Source of the DNA: Solenopsis invicta | Lineage: Eukaryota; Arthropoda; Insecta; Hymenoptera; Formicidae | Direction: 5' to 3' | Length of the DNA stretch: 64,000 nt | NCBI RefSeq assembly: GCF_016802725.1 | Contig: NC_052665.1 | Coordinates: forward strand, 1,550,001 to 1,614,000 | Shown here: positions 47,501 to 60,303 of the stretch, in pieces | How positions within the stretch are numbered: the first letter of the stretch is position 1 | How the letters are laid out: each line of letters starts with the position of its first letter | The notes under the pieces: generated by a model | Told to the model about the DNA's origin: nothing | What the model saw: the letters and a program-made list of their open reading frames with translations, nothing else | The model's database searches: none | Made by a program: the position numbers and the translations under genes

Positions 47501-50500
47501 TTCGGGCAATAACGGCCCGCCAATGTGGCGGATCGTTTACACTTTACACCCCCGATGAATTTCACGGGAGTACTTGCAACATGCACGACGCTCTCTCTAC
47601 GTGCGTGCGATGGCACCGTAGCACTTACGCGGCGATGAAATTACTCAAGGATACGCTATTATAGCGTTACACGAGTTTACGCTTTGTCATGTCACGCTAT
47701 GTTATCTAGTAGACGCGCATTGCGATTGTATCGTCTTCATCTAATTAATACGAAGGAAAGGGATAATTTTCATACGTCGAGTAAAATTGGAATTTGTCTC
47801 GCGGATGCCTGTCGATACTCCGATACGCGCCGGCTTTCTCGAAATATTATACATTCATATAAGAACATTTTATTACAATTTTATGCTCGCTTCTGCAGCG
47901 TTACAACTCCTAATCGCCACGGCGAGCTAAATGGTTACGTTAGCGTTTTATCCGGCGCTTTAACGATTATCTCGCATTCTCTCTCCGTGAGTGGAAATAC
48001 AATGTTGGCACTTGACGCGCAGAGACGAGTCATAATTTTTGCGCGCTCGTAACGAATACGGGTGCTGTACCATCGTATGACGCAGTTATGTGTACCATGA
48101 GCATCTACTATTTCGGAACACAACAGCATTTCACAGTATTGTCCGTCATGGCGTGTTTATTGCTCGGCCAACCGAAATCACGTCAATTTTATGATTACGT
48201 TAAAACATTCGATTTATGTGTTTAGCCTTGGATGACGATGAAATATTCGCCGTGTATGATACGAACGATGCCGTTGACTTCTCCGATTAAGGAGGAACGG
48301 GTTTTGATGCCGCATCCGATTTCTCCGGGATGCACGTGTTATTCGTTCGTTGTGTTTTAGCAGAATATTTCGATTATTCATGACGACTCAAGGTTCCGAA
48401 TAGCGAACGTCGTTCGAATAGTCATTAACTAGCCGCGGATACACGTGGAGGTATAGGAATCGAATCTCCCATGAGATTAGCTGTATCGTTGAGAGGTGCT
48501 CGTTATACCTTAGTCTTTTATACTAATTTATACCGTTATACCTCTTTATACTTCTGCGGAACTTGTATTTTTTAATTGGCTATAAACCGATTCTCTTTGA
48601 TCAGAGTACTAGCTGTCATATACATTCTGTCATAAATTTTCGTATAAAATTCGTCGAAATATTTGTCATCTTACACGAGTGAATTCACTATTCGATTTGC
48701 ATAAATTTTTTTTGGCATCGTTTCTTCAATTCTGTAGTTACTATCTTGAACATTTTCATTGTCAATTCTTTATCAATATACTTTTATCGTTTCACCAGCG
48801 ATAAGTGCCTTTTTTGTGAGTAATGTCAAAATACACATAAGTGACAGTATTTTCTGAGAAAAAATCGTCACGTGAGACTCGTCAAAGGCCGACCACTCCT
48901 GGTTTCAGCAATTACCATACTTTAGTTAATTAAAAAGAATTGTCGGAAACTGCAAATAGCCTAAAGGCCGTTGAGAGCGGCGGCAGTATCGTGCGGTATA
49001 TGCTTATCCGCCGTAACGGAGAGGGAAATTATTAAGCAGTTATATCAGTTATATCTAATTGCGTATTAAACGCAAAGAAATTTTCGCTGCGGGGTATTAT
49101 TCGGCATCGCATTACGCCCATTGTTTATTCATTTTGTTTGTTCGTTATCTTTAACAGAGCCACAGACGGCGCAACGGAGAATGGCGTGCATTTTCGCTAA
49201 CCCTCGCCTCCTGTTCGTTAGCGTAACGTTCAATTAGCGATTACTTTGTTTGCCGGAATTATCATCTCGCGTGTCCCGACGAAATCATTAACAGTCGACT
49301 TTTAGCTCGGCTGCGAACCGTCGGTTCGCCCCGATTCATCTAACACGCGATCACGTTATAAATACCGGGTCGCGCGCATAATAAATACGAAGCTGCAGCC
49401 GGACAACTCGAACAGAGTGTGTACAACGACTAATGAGTTCGTACTACAAAGATTTCTAATACGATTCTCGATAGTCGGACTCTGGATAATAATGTCAGGC
49501 TGCTACGTCCCCGATTGCTTCATGAAGCGCGCGAGGTAGCCGGAAAGAGAGGTGCAAGTGGGCCACTCTTGAAACGGATGAGCAGGTGAACGGGCGTAAA
49601 TCAGGGTAGACTCGAGTCGCGGCACGGAAGGGGAGAAGATGGAAGGGGGACCGAAAGGAAAGAGAGAGAGAGAGAAAGGGAGGACAGCAAGAAACGGAAG
49701 ATAAAGAAGGATACCAAGACGGCAAGCCAGAGCGAGAACGAGAGAGAGGACGAACAGAAGCAGAGCACAGTTCTTGCAAGGCGCGGAGGGGGCAGCAAGA
49801 TTGGAAGCGTCCGATGCTGGATCGCGACCAGCTGCTGTCACCGACCTGCCTGGTAGACAGCCAGATTATTGCACGGAGCCTCCATGGACCGCACGGATGT
49901 GCGCTGACTTCGCTATCTGTCCGTAGCGATAGAGTGGTCGGTTTCGAAAGATAAAGTGAAAAATCATACGTAGGATTTTACGAGAGAATGTCTCTAAGAA
50001 TTGTGATCGATTTATTCGCAGAGACAGAACGCCAAAAATAAAGTTATGCTTATACGTACTTGCGAATATACTTGCTCGAATATAAGGACGTTCCGATTAT
50101 TTGTGGGAGCTGTACATGGCTTAACACGGCAGTAAATATTGTATGCCACGCTGTTAATAAACTCTCGAAGACATCGTTAAAGTGGCGTGGCGTGCCGATG
50201 TGCGCGCTGCGCGATTCGCACCTTGCCGATCGAATTGTTGATTGCCACTTGACCTCGCGGTATTTCGCATCATCGCTCCCGCATCGTGAACGAAACCGCA
50301 TAAAGCCAAGAGAGATGGTTACTTTCATACAGGACTGAATGATCGAAGGAGGCGCTAGACTGATAGAAACCGTCCCAACCAATAAATCTTCCTGCATACA
50401 TTCCCGGGCCGTAATGTGCTCCGCCGCGAGAATTATGCGCAATTGATAAGACACGATGCAAAAGTGTAATTTACGACATCGTTCGCACGCGATGTAATCG

Positions 50501-50660
50501 ACTATAAATGAAATTGTAAAAGCGAGATAGCAGGACTTCGATCCACCTCGAAGTCTGTAGCAGTTGAACGTCTTGCAAAATGCGTCTTGCGCGCAAATTT
50601 TGTCAGCTTGTAGTTTAGCAGCGAACATTCTTTCTGAGAGACACGTGAAATATTTTGTGT
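41532..50660. other. Long noncoding stretch, possibly an intron
   Basis: Mostly 40-50% GC with preserved CpGs. AT-rich pockets lie at 42960-43080 and 44090-44230. GA runs are at 46785-46800 and 49660-49680. A TATAAATA motif near 49356 upstream of CpG-rich DNA could be a promoter, but no exon follows convincingly. A minus-strand frame at 46074-46292 ends in a hydrophobic stretch after several Met codons but has no splice support. If the exon at 41463 is real, this is probably its first intron. Confidence 0.35.
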
Positions 50661-50766
50661 TTGATATTGGACCAAATCGCGATAATGTAAAAATATTAAG
50701 TGCATGAATACGCTTGATATCGGTCCAAATCGTGATAATGTAAAAATATTAACTGCATGAATACGC
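50661..50766 (+). repeat. Tandem duplication, two 53-bp units
   Basis: Units 50661-50713 and 50714-50766 are adjacent direct copies sharing GATAATGTAAAAATATTAA and GCATGAATACGC with about four differences. The low divergence suggests a fairly recent duplication. Confidence 0.85.
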
Positions 50767-53700
50767 GCGCACTCACATACACAAAACTTGCGTGGTTCTC
50801 CGGTTCGCCCGGGGGGGAATACTTGAAAATTACCGTAATACATTGGCGAGTTTTCGATCGGCAGCGCGGTCTTTTCGCGTGACGAAGTTTAATTTGGAAA
50901 TTCCCGCGTGAGGGAACTCGTTCTGCGAGTGTGGATAATGCGTGACACCGTGGAATCGGTGCTAGGCGGCAAGGTGTTGAAGCTAAAGGGCTCGTATTTT
51001 TGTCGCGGCCAGAGCTCGTCGTCGTCGGCGCGGCGAGCCCCTTTTCGGGCACGGTGGCGATAAATCCGTATCTTTATGAAACGCGCCGTCGGACGTTGCT
51101 GCCTATAGTGGCTTCTTTTGTTCGGTTAAATGTTCCGTAGCTCCGGGCCGGCTGCTCTCGATCTCTCTTTCGCCTCCATCCGTCGGTCCGGCATGCCTTC
51201 GTCTGCCTTTTCTTGTACAGGCATTGTATTTGGGCCGCGCGATCTCTCTCCAACACTCCCATCAATCTCTTTTTCGCGGTACTACACGTTGCTAAAATTA
51301 GGATTAATTATTCTCGACGTATATAACTCTTAAAAAAAAAATTAAACACGTGAGTTCTGAGGCAAATGGATTAGCACGGGTAAAATATAATAATAGGTGA
51401 CTTTTTTTTTATTGGAGTCGCGGTGTTACGGATTTATTATTCGGAGAAAGTGTATATATTTTATGCAGCATTTAGTAGCCTCGAGAAATCGCGCGCTCAT
51501 GATCGGAAGCGTCTCCCGAGCGATTTTATAGCTATATAGATAGGAATCGCGAGTAAGTTTAATAAGTCAACGATGCAATTACGAATATTTATGCATTATT
51601 AATTTATTCCTAGGTGAAAGCGAGTGTTACGTAAATAGATTGGCCGTGCGTTAATCGAATTATCCTTATCAATCGAACTTGGTTACTAATAGGTTCTTAT
51701 TAAGAACAAAAATTAAGGTAATATAAGTAAATTTCTATCTCGCCCACACGGGGAATCGGTTTTAGCCCTTTGTGGGATCTGTTATCCGGCACTTAGATAT
51801 TTCGTGTATCCATGTAAAGGCCCCTGACGGTCCAATCTTATCGTGACGAGGGACCCTGAGTTCGGACGGAACCCATATAAATTATCGCTACGAATTTCGA
51901 AACACTCCACCTTCTCCTCCCTCTTTTCTCTGCTCTTTCTCCTTTATTCTGAGGCACGCTGCCCGTTTCTCCAACAATCTGGTAGGAATTTAACGCGATG
52001 CGATCATCGTGGTAAGGAGACACGGCGGCTCCTAATCAAAGAATGGCGGTAATCACCGAAAATAATGTCCTAACATTTCGTAGACCTTTAAAGCCAACAA
52101 ACACGGCCAGCTTAAGCAACTGAAATGCGATGGGCAATAAATTATTGGCACCTACGCGCGATTGTCGTGCTCGCCTCTTTTCATTCTCTTCGTCTTGCTT
52201 CGTTGAGACGATTTCCGCTTTACTTGTTCCTTTCTCGTCGGCTGATCACCGATTCGAGACACCTTAAAACAATAATGAGAGAGGAGAGAGACTAACTCGT
52301 TGTTAATGCGTTCCCTTTTTGCGCGAGATGTTTTGGACCCGTAACTGATGGGATGAAGTTACGAATGTACGGCGATTAAAGGTGTAAACGGATGTATCGT
52401 ATCAGAGACTGCTTTCGCAATAAGCAAGCGTCGTGGAGATGTTCGATTATTGAACGCGCAACATGGAAATTACCTCGATTGCGACAAAACGAAAAGGAAC
52501 ACATTAGTCGTAGAAGCGCTTCGTCACATACGTCGCATTTAGATAAAAGCTGTTTTTTGGCTAATCACTAAGCATAATGGACGTGATGGCATAACGTCTT
52601 TCGAAATTACTAGAACTATTATGGTGTACCATTCTTCCGTTTATTTTACCGTATTTGCAAAGAAATACATGACAATGTGCGTATATGAATATACATCGAG
52701 ACAGCTTCGAAAAGCCATTCTTGCGCAAAAATTGCGCAGTCTTATTGTATTGTATATGAAATGTAAATGTCTTAATATCTTAATGTCTGAAACTGACAAA
52801 ATTTCATGCGAAAAATTGAATTGGCGAGTTACGTAGCTGAAAAATAAATACGTAACTGTCAATGCAATGAATTATATTTCTGTATGTTTCCACAAAAAAC
52901 AACGACTGAATAAGGTTTCGCCCATTTCATAAACTACAGAAAATAAATACTTTGAAGTGATACGCGTTGTATACATAAAAATTGTATACATAAAAAAATG
53001 TGTTTTTCAATATTTCTCAATCGTATTCTTAAAATATGGCCAAGGATGAGCATTCTATAAAAAAAAGAACTTAAATAACTTTATTTAAATAACTTTTGTC
53101 AGCTCAAGCAATGCCATATGTTACATAAGTGCCTATCTAAGAACTTGTTTTTAATTTGATTTAAATATTAAAAAAAAAAAGATGTTTTGAAGAAATATTG
53201 TGTAATCGCGGAAGTTATATTTATTTGTTACATATTGCTCTTTCTATATAATTAGGTTATTTCTTACATTTAGCATACAATATTAAAAATAATAGTCATT
53301 GAATGCTCGTTCTCGCCGCGCGTTTACGGATTATGGCAAATAAATACTAGCAATTATCCAAAGTCGTTGTCCGGAAAGGAAAGCAAATATTAGATCCTCG
53401 CCGCATTGCCGCTACTTGAGGAGACGCAATTATCGGATATTCGTAAAAAGGCGAAAGAAGAGGGCAACAAGACGGCGGTGATGCGACCGATACCGTTAGC
53501 GCAGCCTATAATAAAGTAAATAAAGAGTCCGACCGACGACTTGGCTCTTCGCTGAGGCGAATCGCATTTTTATTTCTCTTCGCGTTCGACCAAGAGGGGA
53601 CGAAAAAGAATCGTACACCCTCGAACCAGTTCGAACCGTGAAGGTAGCCTGTTGGTTCGCCACTCGTTACGCATTATCATTCTCGATATCATCCATTGAT

Positions 53701-54393
53701 TATGTAATTGACGGGCAGCGAGCTCTTCGTTCTTCACTAATTCCATGCCACCTGCCGATTCATCATGTGCCACTCTCTTTTTACCAAGTCATTCCTTTTG
53801 TATTCCAATCGTTAGCAAATATAGAATATAGAGATAAAATCATTTATCGCATTTTAGATGTGTCAAAACGACAAAATTCAGAATTTTTTTTCTTTATTTC
53901 TTTTTAATCTTTTATTATATTTCAACATTCTTGTATTATATAATCTATAATTAGGATCTTTAAGTTTTATACGAAAATAAAAAAGGTGTATAAATACTAC
54001 TACTTAACTTTGCAATAAATAATACTATTATTTGCAAAGTTATTAAAAAGAAATAAAATTGTAAACTATTAATTTATTATTGCAAACAATAATATTATAA
54101 ATATTATTTGTTTATATTGTATATTTTTTTTTAATTGTTTAAATATGGACTTCATTGCTTTATCCCAAAGAAAAATTTTAATGCACATGATTTATGAAAT
54201 TAAGCAAATTTATTTATATATATTTTTTTATTCTTTTTTTAAAAAAAAATTGTCAATAATTTACTTAATCTTACTTGATATCCTGATTTATATTTATGTG
54301 CCGTTTTAAGATAGAAAATCAATTATTCATGAAACATTAATTCTTTGACATTTTATTGAGAATGAAGTTCTTACGTAGCGGGGAAAGTTAGAT
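50767..54393. other. Noncoding stretch
   Basis: Moderate GC to about 52600, then AT-rich, with a CpG-containing pocket at 53300-53650. Short open frames (for example plus 52621-52833 with an ATG) lack splice borders, domains or coding-like composition. I see no gene. Confidence 0.45.
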
Positions 54394-54737
54394 GTTTTCG
54401 TGTTATACAATTAGTTATTGAAATATCTGTTCTTTTTTTTGTAGATTTACGTTAACGACTTGTTTGTCCACTGTTTTACTTTGTTGCATATCATTTCGTG
54501 TATTTTTTTTAAATTAATGACAAATTAATATTCTGGATAGTTAACTTTTCTTGAAGCGTAAAATATACGAAGTTTTCTTGTTACACAATTTGTTATTTAA
54601 ATATCTATTTTTTTTGGAAGTAACAAATTTGCGCCAGTGACTCGTTTGTCAACTGTTTCACTTTGTCGCATATCGTATATTTTTTAAAAATTAATATTCT
54701 GGATAGTAGACCTTTCCTGAAGCGTAAAATGTATAGC
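54394..54737 (+). repeat. Tandem duplication, ~178-bp units
   Basis: Unit 1 (54394-54571) and unit 2 (54572 to about 54737) are adjacent direct copies. Shared blocks are TTATTNAAATATCT, TCGTTTGTC/TTGTTTGTC, ACTGTTT.ACTTTGT.GCATATC, TTAATATTCTGGATAGT and TGAAGCGTAAAAT. Identity is about 75-80% by eye with a short deletion in unit 2. There is no open frame and no inverted ends. Confidence 0.75.
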
Positions 54738-57700
54738 GATAAACGAATTATTAAAATTGTTTATAATTATACGGAATTGCTTTTTTCATTACTGCGAATT
54801 TTGCTTCCTTCGATTTATTCGACAAGCAAAGCGAAACATTTAATCAGTTTTATTATTTATAAAATATTCCTCAGTATCAAGTAACGTTTCGATTTCGTGC
54901 AAAAAATAAACTGTTTTTAGTATAGAAATTAACATATTAATTAAGCTTGTTTTACCATACGCAATCACTGAAACAGTCTCCATAATTTGATAGTTTGAAT
55001 TTATAAGAAGGTAAACGCGCGACATTTATTATAAATACCGCTTGACGTTTCCGGTGAAAACGTACAAGACGGAAATGATTATTACATAGTCCGAAAAAAA
55101 AACGCAGCAAGATTTTTTTCGTCTTGCGTCAGCAACTTGGAAACTATTAAGCATCTGCGATGAACATAACGGGAAAACGTTCAACCACAGTCTATTAGTC
55201 AGGAAATTTAGACAAACGATTTATTCCATTACGTAAAATGTATACGTACACAAATTGGAATCTAAGAAAAATAGTAGGCCGACCGTTTAATTTCACCAAA
55301 CATTTCTACGATTAAATCTAATCACTTTTATTGGAGATGATGTTCAGTCATGCAATTTTCCGTTGTGACACGTAATTCATTATGCCGGCCACTCGACTGG
55401 GACCCTGTCGGCATTTGCGTACTTTAATCGCGAATGCACGCGACTGGAAAGGGTTGCGGGCACAGAAGGCCATGGCATACTCGTCGCTTGACACACGACA
55501 GTTTCTCCGCCCAATTATCATTGAGTCGCGACACCTGTGGCGAGTTGGGTCTGCTCCCGCCCTACCTTTCTCTATCTAGCTGGACAGAAGCCGCGCATTA
55601 ATGACCTCACGCCCGGCAGGGCATTGTTCTCGTTAAATAGGGCGAGCGACTCGTACGCCGCGAGCCGCGATAATCACCGGCGGTGCATCTGCATACAAGT
55701 CGGCAATGCGAGCGAGCGAGCGAGCGAGCGGATCGGAGCGTCCGGTGACAACGGGTAAGGGGATCAGTCCGTAAATGTAAACTTGAACGAGCGCCGCAAA
55801 AAGCGCGCGACTTCTGCGTCGGGCGAAGGGCCGTTTGTCTGGCTAGAGGCCGGAACGAGCGGAGGCTCCTTGGCTCTCTTCTCCCTCGCCTCGAGCCGGT
55901 GCATGCTCTTGTGCTCCGTTCCCAATGCTCTTCTCTGCTGTTCGTGTAGTGTCTTCCTCTCCTTGCCTCCTCTTGTGCTCCTCTTCTTCCGTCTCCGTAT
56001 ACACTGCTGCTCCCCCTGCCGCCCCCGCTAACCATCTCCGCCGTTCTATCTCTCTTGCCTGTTTCGCTTCTTCTGCCGCTCATCTCCATTCCGTCCACGC
56101 TGTTCACCTTTTTTCTCGCGGTAGCCGCTGCAATCCCGGAAAATGTCCGCGCGCGCGCGCGTGCTCCTCTGAACCACTTGGCTAGTTCGCTTAGTCGCGA
56201 CCAACGAGACTTTCTCCACGGCGAAAAGTCCGTTTTGAGAGCATCTGTTTAAGGGACACTATGATGACGCGGAGGAGCGTACGAAAAACATTTCTCGTGG
56301 AGATTTGAAAGTGTACAAACGTGCAGAGGAAAATAAAATTACACATATACATTACTTTTATTTTATTTCTGAAAAAAACAGTACATAAAAAAAATTACAC
56401 TATATCTTTTCGTATTACGTTATAGTTGTTCGTATTAAATGTAATGTGTTTCTAAAACTGAAATATTCTTGAGACATAAAGTACCGTTTCAGTGGTTTTT
56501 CGAACCTCATTTCTTAAGCACGCGTGAATAATTAGCTCGGATAAGAAACGAGCATGTTGTCAGTCTTTTCTCTTTACACGCTTTATTAACTCTCTAGTCT
56601 AGACGTACGAAGGATACGAACAGAAGAGCTATTGTGCACGTTGTTCGGCATTCATCTTGTAAGCTTTTGCGACTGGGCATTTACTCGCTGGTATGATTTT
56701 GCTTTTCTTTTTTTTAACTTGTAATTATGCGATGCACGTTGTAGAAAAAGTATTGTTACGATCCGCTAGAGCTAGGTGCGTCAAATCTGTTGCCTGTTTG
56801 CCTGTCCGAGAGTCTTTTTGTCCACAATATCGCTAGTGCGTGAGTTACGAAATACCGTGGCGATATAAGACGTATAGTTTTATTCGAGATAGCAACAGCA
56901 TTGTCGCCATTTATCAAGTATTTTGCAACATGGTCTATATTTAGGAAGTTACAGCGTTTTCTTTTTCTATTCATGCTTTAGCTTTGCATGTAATCAATTG
57001 ATAATTTTAACGAATTCTGTCGCTATCAGACCACCTAGCGCGATCTAACGTCATTCGTCGTCCATGATGTAGTACCTTGTGCTTCTTTCCTCCTCTTCAC
57101 TTCCCTTGTACAACGTCGCTATCCTCCTTCATTTTTCGCGTTGCGCTTCTTCCGGCGAGAAGGCAGCAAAAGGCAGCGATGCTGTCGGTGGAGGAAGAGC
57201 ATTCGGTGAATTGAATTATTTAAAGCCCGCGCAAGAACAGGCGTCTTTTATGAGTGGCTCCACACAATGCCGGCCTTTGTGCCCCTCGGATACACGTGTT
57301 ACGTGCGCGCGTTCACGTACGCGGCGCGGCCGCGTCGCCCGGCATGAATGTGCTAATAATGAAGGTAAATTTGTTCCGAGGAGTCATTAATTAAAGTATT
57401 TTGTAACAAGGCGACGTCCGTCGCCACACCGTCGCGGCTTCTCCACCCGCGATGTCGGGCTTTCTTTCCACCCCGCGTGTTGCATAACGTACGGGGTGGT
57501 TCAGAATTATCGCCCCTTCGAGGGACTAGAGATACAGCTTTGTAGAAACAAATGAATGGCTCTCTCTATCTCTCTCTTTCTCTCTAATTTATTACTGTAA
57601 AGAAACTCAGAGCACAATTGATGACATTTCTACAGAAGAAAGATTATTCATTAGTTTGTTTAAAAATGATAAAAAGGAGAAATGGCAACTCTGAAGCACT

Positions 57701-58600
57701 CTCTATGTACCACGGAATCCGTCGTCCATGTGTCGCGTGTACGAGTGTCGCGCGAGACTCGAATAGAGGATAGGAGAGCCGGTGGCAAGAACGCGTATAA
57801 ATAAAGGTGGCGATCATAGAATTGCTAATGTTTCAAAGAGAGAGAGAGAGAGAGAAAGATATATTATTCTTTTCAAAAGATAACAGGGCGTACGACTCGG
57901 CAAGACTTTTCAGAAGGTCGCGAGAGATTGCGAGTAGGGGAGTTGAAAAAGGCGGTAAGGGCGACGGAAAAGACCGCAACGGTGAATGGCGCTGGTGGTG
58001 GAATGGCCAACCTCTCGCGCGTATCTTCTCTCTGCGCGGATTTCATGGATCCGCGCGTATAAGTCCGCGCAAGCGGGCTCACACCGCCATACTTATATAT
58101 TACTTGTCGAGACGCAACGCGTCATGTACGTACACACCGAAATTGCATACACACACGTGCGCGAGCAACAAGCACAAACGAGCGGGTTGCGTGAATACGT
58201 ATATATTATGTGTCTATACAAAACAAGCGGCCACCAGTAATTCAAAGGCCCCATTCAAGGCTCCGTCTCTATTCTTGCTCTCGCGTTTGTAAACCATTTC
58301 ATTTGCCCCTCGCCGGAGCGTATACTAATAACTAATAAGGAACTGCTCCCGGACTTTTAAACACCAGCAACGTGCCGTGGCGCTGCGCTGCCTTCATTAT
58401 ACGGGAAACTGCGGCTTTTATTGTCTCGACTGGAAAAGCGATGGATAATAAGCGTAGTAAACTGATTCAAAAGTATAAAATGCTATTCATCTGCCGCGCA
58501 ATGTTTTTATCCATAGTCACGTTTCCGACCGAAAGGACAGCAACGAAGCTATCAAATATGAATGAATTAATTCGTGTGGAGTAAAAGTGCTTTGTAGTAC
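54738..58600. other. Noncoding stretch with CpG-rich core
   Basis: CpG-rich at 55380-56260 and 57040-58320, AT-rich at 54740-55380 and 56330-56480. A pyrimidine-rich tract at 55870-56110 gives Ser/Leu-rich open frames with no gene hallmarks. GA repeats occur at 57836-57855 and CT repeats at 57559-57583. Confidence 0.4.
55708..55730. repeat. (GCGA)n microsatellite
   Basis: Nearly six GCGA units; a similar array is at 25625-25653. Confidence 0.85.
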
Positions 58601-59700
58601 AATTCAAATATTGATTTATAGTTTCTTATAAAAGTTTATTTGCTCAATTGGTTAGTTTTACTTTGTCTTGTTCTGTTTTTTTGTAATCTGAATTTATTTC
58701 AATACGTTTTAATATTTTAGTGGTGTATCTCTTGATGGCTTTTCTTTTACTTTTTTTCCATTAAAATGTTGTTTTTCAAAATAAATTGCATAAACTTGTC
58801 ATTGATTTTCAACTTCTTTAATCTTACCTATATTCATAATATGTAATAATTTATATTTGTCAATTATATATGCTTGACTCTTTTTGATTGCTGCTAATTT
58901 AATAAGAATTTCTTTAACTCAATAACAGTTTTAATGATTGATGTAAAAAATACGGTAGAAAATGAAAACATTGGTATAATTTTTTAACTTGTAAGATATT
59001 CAAGCAAAAAAATAAATTAATGTTTATTCGACATAATGTTTATATTAAGAATGATATTTATTGTTAAAGACAAACTATTATCAGTTATTTATTGAAATAT
59101 CTTTCACAGAATATATGAGAACTGACATATTGATGTTTTATACATAAAACTATTTATGCTCCATTGATTATGTCACAATAAATTTATTCATTTAATGAAC
59201 TTTAAGACAAAATTTTAATATCAATAATTTCAATGGTATTTGATTGCTTTAATTAATATTGTTTTTTTTTATTAGCTTAATTCAAAAAAATGATGCGCAA
59301 TATTATAAAATGCGGTTTTTAATCAAATATGAGCTGTCGCATAAAATGTCTACAAATTTTTATATTTTATTAAAATTTAAATGTTGACCATTACAACGTG
59401 ATTTATATACATTGTTGCATTTATATTTTGTTAAAAATCGAATATTATACCGAATATCATACCGTACATAAAAAGTTATATAATAACAAGAGTTGTGAAA
59501 AAAATTAGAAGAGTCTTTAAATTAAGATCGAAAGCACTGTGACATTTATCTTTAAATTAAAGAAGTTCTAATTATTTTCTTTTCGCGATAACTGGCTTTT
59601 GAAGGTTCTGTAATCTATTAAAAAGGAAATGTCAAAAAACGAAGGCATATAAATTCGAACAAGACCTAATCTATTTCGTTGCCGAAGTTAACGAGTGAAA
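58601..59700. other. AT-rich valley, no gene seen
   Basis: Very AT-rich with no open frame of note and no clear repeat or inverted ends. Confidence 0.5.
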
Positions 59701-60295
59701 AAGAGCTTAACACGTAATTACAGCCTTACCGTGCGCTGAAAGATGGAAGAAGGATTACATGTCCACCATGGACGACGTCACGATGGTGGAACCTTACGCT
59801 TTTTCGTTGATAGATAGCTCGAATTTATATCTCATCATAAGCGAGACCGTGGGCATCGTAAATGAAGTACGCGCGAAGTCACGCTGGTATGCGAGTTACG
59901 TCATCTGCGACGCCATCGCATGAAGACACACTCGGGGATCAGACTGAGGCGAGGTGTCCTTGGTGGACACCTGTCGGGACGCCCCGTCGACGGGACGATT
60001 ATCGAATGACGAGAGCGAGCACGAGCGCAGTTACGAAGGCGGGGTTGGAGGAGCCGATGGAACGTAGGTGAGAGGGCGAGGGGAGAGAAACACCCTCTTG
60101 CACTCGAAGGTCGATGAAATTTCAGCCCCGGCCTGAGAGAAGATCGGCCGGTAAATTGACGAAGGGCGAATGCGCCAGAGGCTCTCCCTCTCACTCTCTC
60201 TTTCTCTCTGTCTTCTCAACCCCCTTGCCCCCAATCCACCCCTGTTCCTCTGTCTGCACCCCCGCGGGACGCAGTAAGCCTCCGACCGACTAGAT

Positions 60296-60303
60296 TGACG
60301 TCA
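60296..60303. promoter_or_regulatory. CRE palindrome
   Basis: A perfect TGACGTCA in CpG-rich DNA; binding is unproven. Confidence 0.3.
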
